Shown: one piece after another, positions 1-5,163 of the stretch
Position numbering within the stretch: position 1 is the first letter of the stretch
Layout of the letters: every line of letters starts with the position of its first letter
From: Bacteriovoracaceae bacterium
GTDB taxonomy: Bacteria > Bdellovibrionota > UBA1018
DNA: 5,756 nucleotides
Assembly: GCA_023250795.1 (NCBI GenBank)
Contig: JAHFAB010000102.1
Span: forward strand, 1-5,756
Reading direction: 5' to 3'
Position numbers and translations under genes: made by a program
Notes under the pieces: model-generated
What the model was told of the DNA's origin: nothing
Databases searched by the model: none
The model's input: the letters and a program-made list of their open reading frames with translations, nothing else

Positions 1-364
1 AACCATTTCGACTCAACATGTTTTCTTGTAGAATTGTGTAATAGACTACTACCTCTAGATCAGACAGATATCTCTCAAGATGATTTCCAAAAATAGACTC
101 TGAAACATACTCCTGCTCATTTGGAGACAGTGTTTCAAACAGTTGTCGAAAAGCAGTCTCTATGGCTTGAAATGCGAGTGCCTCTGACTCAGTAGCAGTG
201 GCCACCCCCCCAAAAAGCTCATTACACTTTATAACCCCCATAACTTCTGCTGTGACTCCTCCCACTTCGCCAAGCGAAGTGGGACCCCCATGCGCCGAAG
301 CAGGAAGTCCGAAGCTAAGCCCCAAGAGAGCAAAAAATAATAATCTAAATGAAAACCCACACAC
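1..364 (-). CDS. Putative Sec-secreted protein, N-terminal part (cut by window edge), function unknown
   Basis: An open frame runs from a GTG at 364-362 to the window edge, 121 codons with no stop. The N-terminus is a convincing Sec signal peptide: Arg7, a hydrophobic core at residues 8-20 (LLFFALLGLSFGL), and a PASA site giving probable cleavage after Ala24. The mature part starts HGGPTSLGEVGG, contains one Cys (residue 47), and becomes acidic and helical (ETAFRQLFETLSPNEQEY region, about residues 73-90). I do not recognise the family. The start is uncertain. GTG364 lacks an SD, while a better SD-ATG at 393 is out of frame and stops after six codons. A stop at 385-383 closes the signal-peptide frame upstream, so GTG364 is the best conventional start. 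The gene lies 123 nt downstream of the antitoxin gene and probably has its own promoter. It contains a 23-nt palindrome and a G7 run. It could be a frame-shifted pseudogene. Confidence 0.6.
   Translation of the reverse strand, partial: MCGFSFRLLFFALLGLSFGLPASAHGGPTSLGEVGGVTAEVMGVIKCNELFGGVATATESEALAFQAIETAFRQLFETLSPNEQEYVSESIFGNHLERYLSDLEVVVYYTILQENMLSRNG
261..283. repeat. Perfect inverted repeat (10-bp arms, 3-nt loop) inside the secreted-protein gene
   Basis: The arms CCCACTTCGC (261-270) and GCGAAGTGGG (274-283) flank CAA. The repeat lies within the codons just after the predicted signal-peptide cleavage site and encodes about P-T-S-L-G-E-V-G. It shares the GCGAAGT core with the repeat cluster at 459-494. 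It is not followed by a U-tract on either strand, so it is not an obvious terminator. Confidence 0.7.
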
Positions 365-371
365 AGGGCGA

Positions 372-400
372 TTTATATAACTTTATGCGCCATAAATCAA
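372..400 (-). promoter_or_regulatory. Candidate sigma-70 promoter for the secreted-protein gene
   Basis: TTGATT (400-395) and TATAAA (377-372) are separated by exactly 17 nt, matching 4/6 and 5/6 of the housekeeping consensus. Transcription would start near 365, practically at the GTG codon at 364, so the transcript would be leaderless. The -10 box lies on a TATATA repeat and overlaps the short SD-ATG reading frame. The match is by eye only. Confidence 0.45.
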
Positions 401-413
401 CCCCACACCTCCC
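373..413 (-). other. SD plus six-codon ORF (MAHKVI) just upstream of, and out of frame with, the secreted-protein ORF
   Basis: GGGAGGTG (413-406) and GGGG (404-401) precede ATG 393-391, which opens M-A-H-K-V-I and stops at TAA 375-373, nine nt before GTG364. The ribosome site looks stronger than anything at GTG364. It may be a coupling mini-ORF, or the true start of the secreted protein separated from it by a 2-nt frame shift. Removing one TA unit from the TATATA run (379-374) would join the frames. Confidence 0.35.
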
Positions 414-458
414 TAAAAAGCCTTAATTAAATCATTTTAGTAGAATTTATTCTTCAAA

Positions 459-494
459 TTACTTCTTCAGGCGAAGTAAGAGGCGCGTTACTTC
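459..494. repeat. Three-armed alternating inverted repeat after the antitoxin gene
   Basis: On the plus strand TTACTTC (459-465), GAAGTAA (473-479) and TTACTTC (488-494) alternate with spacers of 7 and 8 nt. The central arm can pair with either outer arm, giving two mutually exclusive 7-bp hairpins. The right arm includes the stop codon of the minus-strand nucleotidyltransferase gene. In the minus transcript no clear U-run follows, so termination here is possible but weakly supported. Confidence 0.6.
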
Positions 495-814
495 TGCCAC
501 TCCTTCAGAAGAATGGCTGTTTTTAGCGCTTCGTTTAAGAAGGGATCACGGGTCAATCGATCATGTGATGAGATCAAAAAATCAATTCGTCGCTCACCCA
601 GCTCTTTTTTGAACAATGTGAGGATCTTTATTTTCAAATTTTGGATTTGTTTTAACAGCTTTTCCTCACTCACGATCAAAAGAATATCAATATCTCCGCC
701 CTTTAGATGGTCCTGCGAACGACTTCCGTAGAGATAGAGCTGCGAACCACTTCCATTTACATAAGAGTCCAACACTCTGATAAAGACATCCACCTGTTCA
801 GATTTAAGTCGCAT
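488..814 (-). CDS. mntA: MNT-type minimal nucleotidyltransferase, antitoxin of HepT-like toxin
   Basis: This is a 108-residue protein with the core signature of the minimal nucleotidyltransferase (Pol beta) fold. Y-G30-S31 is followed after nine residues by D41-I-D43, and a third acidic residue, D78, sits in RRIDFLIS. These are the metal- and nucleotide-binding positions of the family. Known MntA antitoxins neutralise the partner HEPN RNase by transferring AMP to a tyrosine beside its active site. That activity is inferred here from the intact catalytic triad and the partner's conserved tyrosine. The ATG lies inside the end of the HEPN gene (11-nt overlap) with no SD of its own, so translation is probably coupled to the toxin gene. 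The size fits the HI0073-like subgroup, and the family call is secure. Whether it acts as an antitoxin has not been shown for this organism. Confidence 0.85.
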   Translation of the reverse strand: MRLKSEQVDVFIRVLDSYVNGSGSQLYLYGSRSQDHLKGGDIDILLIVSEEKLLKQIQNLKIKILTLFKKELGERRIDFLISSHDRLTRDPFLNEALKTAILLKEWQK

Positions 815-1250
815 GGATTAGAGGGAAAATTTTTTCGGTTTCATAGATGTACGAAACGTACTGAAGAAGTTTGCCAAAATTTTCTGCCAAATCCTCTTCG
901 GTATATTCATGTGCTGTTGTATTTCTGAGCTCTCTAATTTCCATCCAAATGTCCGCACTTGAAATATAACCCAGTTTTTCTGCCCGATCGAGAAAATCCC
1001 TAAACCCACCCTGAAACCCTGGATCATCCCTCAGAACAAGTGCTCTTAAAAGCTTTGATAGAAATAAATCTGAAGCCCTAGCAAATCTCGAAGTAAAACT
1101 CTCCCAATCTCCTAATTCATCCTCTGTCAGTTTTTCGGTTTCAGTAGAAAGTTTAATAACTTTTTGGTGACTATACCTCAAACGCTCTAGAGATTTTTTT
1201 AGTTTTCTTACGTAATCCTTAATCAAAACAGCATTCTTAGACTTAGGCAT
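804..1250 (-). CDS. hepT: HEPN-domain protein, HepT-like RNase toxin
   Basis: This 148-residue, largely helical protein carries the HEPN active-site motif R109-N-T-T-A-H114-E-Y116 (R-x4-H-x-Y). Arg and His are the RNase residues in HepT-type toxins. The Tyr two residues after His is the position that MntA-type partners AMPylate in characterised pairs. The RFARASDLFLSKL helix (residues 55-67) and the RAEKLGYISSADIWMEI stretch (89-105) resemble HI0074-like HEPN proteins. It is followed by its nucleotidyltransferase with an 11-nt overlap, the usual two-gene arrangement. The ATG is only 3 nt after the fliW stop and has no strong SD, which suggests read-through expression from the flagellar operon or coupling to fliW. 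No separate promoter is evident. An older alternative label is 'nucleotidyltransferase substrate-binding protein'. Confidence 0.82.
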   Translation of the reverse strand: MPKSKNAVLIKDYVRKLKKSLERLRYSHQKVIKLSTETEKLTEDELGDWESFTSRFARASDLFLSKLLRALVLRDDPGFQGGFRDFLDRAEKLGYISSADIWMEIRELRNTTAHEYTEEDLAENFGKLLQYVSYIYETEKIFPLIHAT

Positions 1251-1253
1251 ACA

Positions 1254-1826
1254 TTACAAATTCTTCACTGTCAGTGAAGGCGGGATACTCTTAATCGGAA
1301 CAGGAACACATGCGGGAGTATCAGATATCTCACCGCCAAGGATTCTTTTTTGAGACGCAATCGTAACAAGATGGATGCGTAATTCTTTAAACATAGGATG
1401 TTTAATACTAAAGTCATTCTCCTGCAATACCACTTGTTTTGCGATCTGCTCTTTTAGATTAATGACAATTGGCGCTTTCAGATTTGCCGTCATCAATGAA
1501 ATGTCTTCAGGAATAGTGAGAACCGTGAACACTGCAGACTGACTCAGGTTTGCTAGATTCAACTCTCGTAACTCAAGCGCTGATAAACGCGCATGATAAT
1601 CCGGTTTAAAAATTTTTGGTTCTAACACGGGAAAAGAGAGATCCGGATTTTCTATGGACTGCAACCAAAGAATCAAGGTCTCATCAATAGGGTCTACAAG
1701 ACAATATTTTGTAAAATCTGGAAATCCGAGCAAGCCCTGAGGGATAGTAATAATCTCCTCACCCATCTCACCTACCGTGATCTGTCCAAACCGTGCTGTT
1801 TTTATGATCACACTGATGACCCCCAC
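1254..1826 (-). CDS. fliW: Flagellar assembly factor FliW, CsrA antagonist, with a C-terminal extension
   Basis: The frame shows clear FliW hallmarks: KTARFGQITV near the N-terminus, the IPQGLLGFPDFTKYCLVDP block (residues 28-46), W54-LQSIENPDLSFPVLEP, and the closing KQVVLQENDFSIKHPMF strand region (130-146). In bacteria where it has been studied, FliW binds either flagellin or CsrA. Flagellin export frees FliW to inhibit CsrA, which lifts translational repression. The gene follows csrA, the usual partnership. The start could be GTG1826, or GTG1811 (residue 6), which has a G-rich SD-like GTGGGGG six nt upstream and would begin nearer the family's usual N-terminus. Family members are usually about 145-155 residues. 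Here about 44 extra residues (147-190) form a basic then proline-rich tail ending at the toxin-gene junction. Confidence 0.93.
   Translation of the reverse strand: MGVISVIIKTARFGQITVGEMGEEIITIPQGLLGFPDFTKYCLVDPIDETLILWLQSIENPDLSFPVLEPKIFKPDYHARLSALELRELNLANLSQSAVFTVLTIPEDISLMTANLKAPIVINLKEQIAKQVVLQENDFSIKHPMFKELRIHLVTIASQKRILGGEISDTPACVPVPIKSIPPSLTVKNL
1263..1279. repeat. Palindrome at the fliW end / toxin-antitoxin junction
   Basis: CTTCACTG (1263-1270) and CAGTGAAG (1272-1279) form 8-bp arms around a single base. The element lies within the last codons of fliW, 13 nt upstream of the hepT ATG. It could be an operator for the toxin-antitoxin pair, an RNA hairpin (7-bp stem, 3-nt loop) or a junction scar. 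The sequence alone does not decide between these. Confidence 0.7.
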
Positions 1827-1847
1827 TGGATAGTATTCACCTGAAAT

Positions 1848-1905
1848 AAAAAAAACTCAAGGGGTGGTTTTTGGCGCGGGACGCCAAACGTTTTAGCCCT
1901 TGAGT
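1848..1905 (-). terminator. Nested hairpin with U-tract between csrA and fliW (intrinsic terminator or attenuator)
   Basis: In the minus-strand transcript an outer stem ACTCAAGGG (1905-1897) pairs with CCCTTGAGT (1863-1855) and is followed directly by a run of eight T including the last arm base (1855-1848). Inside it sits a second stem, TTTGGCG (1888-1882) with CGCCAAA (1876-1870) around a 5-nt loop. The 5' outer arm is made of the last csrA sense codons and the stop codon follows one base later. Ribosomes finishing csrA would therefore disrupt the outer stem, the one adjoining the U-tract. This is good sequence support for an intrinsic terminator. Attenuation is inference. Confidence 0.75.
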
Positions 1906-2117
1906 GCTTTTGACACTTGATCTAAAGCGACGGGGGCGTGAGAGGCTTCCTGATTTTGTTCTCTAATAGCAGTATAGACTTCTTCGCGATGAATCTTCGT
2001 CTCTTTTGGGGCCTGAATCCCCAAACGAACCTGCTTACCTTTGATTTGTACGACAACGATCTTGATATGATCATCGATCGCGATACTTTCACCCAGTTTT
2101 CGGGTCAATACGAGCAT
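1893..2117 (-). CDS. csrA: Carbon storage / flagellin translation regulator CsrA
   Basis: This 74-residue protein is near-canonical: MLVLTRKLGESIAIDD at the N-terminus, IKIVVVQIKGKQVRLGIQAP in the central strands, and KIHREEVY ending the RNA-binding face. The residues known in other CsrA proteins to contact RNA, including L4, R6 and R44, are present. CsrA dimers bind GGA motifs, preferably in hairpin loops and often over a ribosome site, to block translation. The C-terminal helix continues to residue 74, longer than the roughly 61 residues of enteric CsrA. A longer tail is usual where CsrA is paired with FliW. The start is ATG 2117 with SD GGAG (2126-2123) five nt upstream. The leader contains several ANGGA motifs, one of them being the SD, so autoregulation is plausible. 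fliW follows after a terminator-like hairpin. Confidence 0.96.
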   Translation of the reverse strand: MLVLTRKLGESIAIDDHIKIVVVQIKGKQVRLGIQAPKETKIHREEVYTAIREQNQEASHAPVALDQVSKALKG

Positions 2118-2122
2118 AAGAT

Positions 2123-2208
2123 CTCCGTCTCTCTAAAAAAACCCATTCCGTAGTCCATTACACGAAGAAACTATTATTCTAAGCTGTGGAGAGTTGCAAG
2201 AACTCCGT
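2123..2208 (-). promoter_or_regulatory. csrA leader with four ANGGA motifs (candidate CsrA autoregulatory sites)
   Basis: In the 95-nt gap between flgL and csrA the minus strand carries ACGGA at 2208-2204, ATGGA at 2158-2154, ACGGA at 2151-2147 and ACGGA at 2128-2124. The last is the csrA Shine-Dalgarno. ATGGA falls in the loop of a weak imperfect hairpin spanning about 2166-2146 (TTC and GTA pairing with TAC and GAA). CsrA typically uses several such sites, one over the SD. Binding is inferred, not shown. Confidence 0.5.
2171..2199 (-). promoter_or_regulatory. Weak candidate promoter for csrA-fliW
   Basis: TTGCAA (2199-2194) and TAATAG (2176-2171) are spaced by 17 nt. An overlapping TAGAAT (2181-2176) is a better -10 box but has no good -35. 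Matches are only partial and no sigma-28-like or sigma-54-like element was seen in the gap. A separate promoter would explain how csrA is made independently of the flagellar operon. Confidence 0.22.
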
Positions 2209-2212
2209 GAAT

Positions 2213-3184
2213 TTATTTTATAAAATCCATCAAAGTCGGTTGAATCAACTTATGAGAACTCGCCAAAGCACTCCTATAAACAGTCTCCTCTTTTGCTAAA
2301 TCGCTGGTCACTTGTGCCATATCAGCATCTTCTAAAGCTGAACTGAGCTGAGCGTTCGTGATATTATGACGCTCTATTGCCTGTCCAGTGCTTTGTAAAC
2401 CATTTATTCTGGATCCAACTTTTGCACGGGATGCAATGAGCTGAGTGTGAAGTTGATCAAAACGCTCCAGAGTACCGCGAATTCCCTCTAGATCTCCGGT
2501 CAATAAAGAGATCCTCAAGTTCTGAAGCTCATCAAACACATTGACGTTCTGTGGTTGCTCGGAAGATGCCTCCAACTCACCAGCTGGCCCTCTTTGTGGC
2601 ACACCATAAACGTTTTGCCCGTCAGAAGATTGAGCAGGTTTCGAGTTAAAAGCTTCTAAACCAGATATATTCATAGAAATAAAGACGTCCTTGGCAATCT
2701 CGGTCATGATTTGTCCATCATCGCCCAAGAACTTTCCCTCAGGGCTCACAGCAGGACGATTGGTCTTATATCCGCCAAAAAGATAGCGATCTCCAATTCG
2801 ACGGTTCGCCGTGGCGACCGATTGGTTATAAAGCTGCGTCACTTCTTCAGCGACACCCAAGCGGGTATCTTGATTTGAACTCGCGCCACTGGATTGTCCA
2901 ATCGCAATTTCTTTTGCTCGAAGAACAATGTCAGCCAGCTCTCCCAGAGCATGATCCGAGTTTTGCAAGAAAGTCTCAGCAAGCTTTGCATTCATCTGGT
3001 ATTGATCGTTATTCACTTTATCCGTCCTTATTTCTAAAATCTTGGCGGCTCCGACGGGATCATCGGAGGGGGTGTTGAGCTTTTTGAGCGTTGCTGTTTG
3101 CTGTTGAAGTAGATCCATTCTTCCCTTAGCCCGACTGATACTGTCTCTTGCTGCGTCAAAATTCGTCATTTCTGTGACACGCAT
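2213..3184 (-). CDS. flgL: Flagellar hook-filament junction protein FlgL (HAP3)
   Basis: This 323-residue flagellin-like protein sits second in the hook-filament junction, between FlgK and the first flagellin. Sequence support: a helical N-terminal D0/D1 region with KKLNTPSDDPVGAAKI (residues 34-49, the flagellin/FlgL SDDP turn), a long helix with NSDHALGELADIVLRAKEIA, the RRIGDRYLFGGYKTNRP region typical of FlgL, a small variable middle, and a C-terminal helix ending KLIQPTLMDFIK. No signal peptide is present, as expected for a type III exported axial protein. The ATG at 3184 is 13 nt after the flgK stop with GAGG about ten nt upstream. Length is ordinary for the family. It is probably bound by FlgN and co-transcribed with flgK. 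Confidence 0.95.
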   Translation of the reverse strand: MRVTEMTNFDAARDSISRAKGRMDLLQQQTATLKKLNTPSDDPVGAAKILEIRTDKVNNDQYQMNAKLAETFLQNSDHALGELADIVLRAKEIAIGQSSGASSNQDTRLGVAEEVTQLYNQSVATANRRIGDRYLFGGYKTNRPAVSPEGKFLGDDGQIMTEIAKDVFISMNISGLEAFNSKPAQSSDGQNVYGVPQRGPAGELEASSEQPQNVNVFDELQNLRISLLTGDLEGIRGTLERFDQLHTQLIASRAKVGSRINGLQSTGQAIERHNITNAQLSSALEDADMAQVTSDLAKEETVYRSALASSHKLIQPTLMDFIK

Positions 3185-3197
3185 GATTTTCTATCCT

Positions 3198-4625
3198 CTA
3201 CCTCTTGAGATCTAAAACTGTTTTTAACATTTCGTCGGCAACCTGAATCACTTTAGCAGATGCATCAAACGCGTGCTGAAACTGGAGCAAGTTGGCCGTC
3301 TCTTCGTCAATTGAAACACCTGAAAGTTGGTCCCTGATTTTCCCTAGCTGGTTCTGGATATCTTTTTGCTGATTGAGGGCTGCTCTTGTTTTTGCTCCCA
3401 CGACCCCAACATCACTGACAATAGAATTATAAAAATCATCCACTGTCGTTTTTCCACCGTTCATGAGATTGAGGTGCTGCAAACCAGAAATGGCGATAGC
3501 CACACGGTTATCCCCTGGGCTATCGGGTTCTGCGCCAGTAGCAATATTGTTTACATTTCCTCTGACAGCGTCTGATAATTCGATCGATTCAGCTGCGGAT
3601 TTCACATGAACAGGGTCAATGGGTCTGAAAAAATTAATCCCATTCTGCCCATTTTTTGTGAAACCTTCACGGTGAATGGCATTCACTGAGTGCGTCACTT
3701 CTACGGCTAACTGATCTAATCGATCTAAAATTTTAGAAAGTGTGTCGTCCCTCACTTCTAAAAGTGCGCCCACTTTTCCGCCCTTCACTTGATGAGTGAC
3801 AATCCCTTTCGCAGATGCAGAGGTTTTCAAATCCATCGCTCCCTCTGGCTTACCTTGATCATCTGCGGGAGACCTAAAAACAGAAAATTTCTCAGTACTT
3901 CCACCCGTCACCAACGGTCCCACACCTCTGATATCAACGCTGTAATTGCCCTCGTTATCTTGATGCATGGAGAGATCCATGTACGAACCCAGTTTTTTGA
4001 GCACCTGATCTCTCTGATCTAAAAGATCATTTGGAGAAGCCCCACTGAGTGAAAGCCCTTTGATTTTGATATTGAGGTCTTTGAGTGTTTGGGCCAAGCC
4101 ATTGATTTCTGAGACATGACCCTCTAATCGAGCGTCGATGTGTTTTCTGACATCTTCGACTTCACTTCTCAATCGATGGAAGTCATTTACCATGGCCTGT
4201 GAAGCTTCACGTACAGATTGCCTTATCGCTTCGCTGTTGGGGTCATTGGATAATTTTCTAAACTCGTTAAAAAACCGAGCCATAATACGATTCAACCCTT
4301 CGCCACCCATTTCGTTAAAAATATCTTCTGTCTGCTTTAGGACTACTTCTTTTTCCTCAAAATGTGACAAATCTCTGTTTCCATTTCGGATTTGTTTTTC
4401 TATGTATTCGTCGTTTAACCTTTCTACTCTGGAAATCAATGTTCCAGTTCCCACAAGCGCACTTGAACCACCTGCAAAGCGCGGAGTGTCCGTTGTCTGT
4501 ATCACCCGCTGTCTAGAAAACCCCTCCATATTAGCATTAGCAATGTTGTGACCAGAGGTCGCAATGGCGGCTTTTGCAGCTACCATTCCACTCCGACCTG
4601 TGTTCATCACATTGGGAAGTCCCAT
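3198..4625 (-). CDS. flgK: Flagellar hook-associated protein FlgK (HAP1)
   Basis: This 475-residue axial protein caps the hook side of the hook-filament junction. The N-terminus has the basal-body rod-type motif GHNIANANMEGFSRQRV (residues 25-41). The next roughly 170 residues are strongly helical (D1-like). The middle holds the DLLDQRDQVLKKLGSYMDL segment and the NYSVDIRGVGPLVTGG beta region typical of FlgK. The C-terminus (about 437-471, SIDEETANLLQFQHAF then VIQVADEMLKTVLDL) is the conserved D0 helix. It is shorter than enteric FlgK, which points to a compact outer domain, and I see no frameshift. The ATG is 3 nt after the flgN stop with only a weak purine-rich SD, so translation is probably coupled to flgN. 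It is exported by the flagellar type III system with FlgN as chaperone. Confidence 0.97.
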   Translation of the reverse strand: MGLPNVMNTGRSGMVAAKAAIATSGHNIANANMEGFSRQRVIQTTDTPRFAGGSSALVGTGTLISRVERLNDEYIEKQIRNGNRDLSHFEEKEVVLKQTEDIFNEMGGEGLNRIMARFFNEFRKLSNDPNSEAIRQSVREASQAMVNDFHRLRSEVEDVRKHIDARLEGHVSEINGLAQTLKDLNIKIKGLSLSGASPNDLLDQRDQVLKKLGSYMDLSMHQDNEGNYSVDIRGVGPLVTGGSTEKFSVFRSPADDQGKPEGAMDLKTSASAKGIVTHQVKGGKVGALLEVRDDTLSKILDRLDQLAVEVTHSVNAIHREGFTKNGQNGINFFRPIDPVHVKSAAESIELSDAVRGNVNNIATGAEPDSPGDNRVAIAISGLQHLNLMNGGKTTVDDFYNSIVSDVGVVGAKTRAALNQQKDIQNQLGKIRDQLSGVSIDEETANLLQFQHAFDASAKVIQVADEMLKTVLDLKR

Positions 4626-4628
4626 GAT

Positions 4629-5141
4629 TTATACTTCTTTCGAAATTAAACGAGCACCACTGACTCCAACAGCTTTCTGTCCCTGTTGTGTATAAGTATT
4701 TGAACGAGGCATACTTTCGCCTAAAACATTGTTTTTCATATTTTGAATATGATTGAGCGAGGTCTCTACCAACGTCTGGTTGCTCTTGTTCTGTTCGTCA
4801 ATTCTTTGGATCAAAAAACTAAGTGCATTGTATCCACTTCTCAAAAGTTCCGCGCTCTTAGGATCGTTTCCCTGGATGGCAATAATAATATTGGGTAAAG
4901 TCAGCTCTCGCAAAGGCCTTTTCCAAGCAATCGCCAAATCCCCCGTGTATTTGAGCCTTTTAGATTCTTCTTGTCGAATCGATTCGATCAGCCCTTCTTT
5001 TGCGTGAGTGATTTCTTGGATAGCACTGAGTTCGGCGTTTGTAAGTGCTTCTCGCTCTTTTCGAACATTTTCTAATAATAGCCTATGGAGACCAATGAGC
5101 TTTTGTAAAACTATAAAAACATTTTCTATATTTTTTTCCAC
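4629..5141 (-). CDS. flgN: FlgN-family export chaperone for FlgK/FlgL
   Basis: This 170-residue, mostly helical and charged protein lies exactly where flgN is expected, between flgM and flgK. The FlgN-like pattern is an N-terminal helix (VFIVLQKLIGLHRLLLENVRKEREAL), a second helix with EITHAKEGLIESIRQEESKR, and a C-terminal helical segment (about 95-140, LLRSGYNALSFLIQRIDEQNKSN) that in the family forms the FlgK/FlgL-binding coiled coil. The last 30 residues are polar and probably flexible. FlgN delivers FlgK and FlgL to the flagellar export gate. The start is GTG 5141, chosen because a perfect AGGAGG lies eight nt upstream. That SD sits in the loop of a perfect 7-bp inverted repeat, so initiation may be regulated. 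Sequence similarity is modest, and the call relies partly on position. Confidence 0.85.
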   Translation of the reverse strand: MEKNIENVFIVLQKLIGLHRLLLENVRKEREALTNAELSAIQEITHAKEGLIESIRQEESKRLKYTGDLAIAWKRPLRELTLPNIIIAIQGNDPKSAELLRSGYNALSFLIQRIDEQNKSNQTLVETSLNHIQNMKNNVLGESMPRSNTYTQQGQKAVGVSGARLISKEV

Positions 5142-5143
5142 GT

Positions 5144-5162
5144 CGCAATCCTCCTGATTGCG
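5144..5162 (-). promoter_or_regulatory. Hairpin presenting the flgN Shine-Dalgarno in its loop (candidate CsrA site)
   Basis: In the minus transcript CGCAATC (5162-5156) and GATTGCG (5150-5144) form a perfect 7-bp stem around the 5-nt loop AGGAG (5155-5151). The loop plus the first base of the 3' arm is the AGGAGG ribosome site for GTG 5141. A GGA held in the loop of a short stable stem over an SD is the standard geometry of a CsrA-binding site. CsrA is encoded downstream in the same cluster. The hairpin is seen directly. CsrA binding is inferred. Confidence 0.65.
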
Positions 5163-5163
5163 C

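Noticed and set aside
205..211. C7/G7 homopolymer in the secreted-protein gene as a phase-variation tract
   Set aside because: Seven bases is short for a contingency tract, and the encoded sequence is coherent on both sides in the same frame. The TATATA at the start is a better candidate.
198..380. 60-codon open frame on the plus strand at the left end
   Set aside because: It is antisense to the predicted signal peptide and mature start of the minus-strand secreted protein. Its proline- and serine-rich composition is what the reverse complement would give, and it lacks a clear SD.
2191..2205. Hairpin GAGTT/AACTC after flgL as a terminator
   Set aside because: The stem is only 5 bp and no U-tract follows on the minus strand, so termination is not supported.
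4138..4551. 137-codon open frame on the plus strand
   Set aside because: It is exactly antisense to the strongly conserved N-terminal part of flgK, has no family resemblance and no SD; it is a shadow of flgK codon usage.
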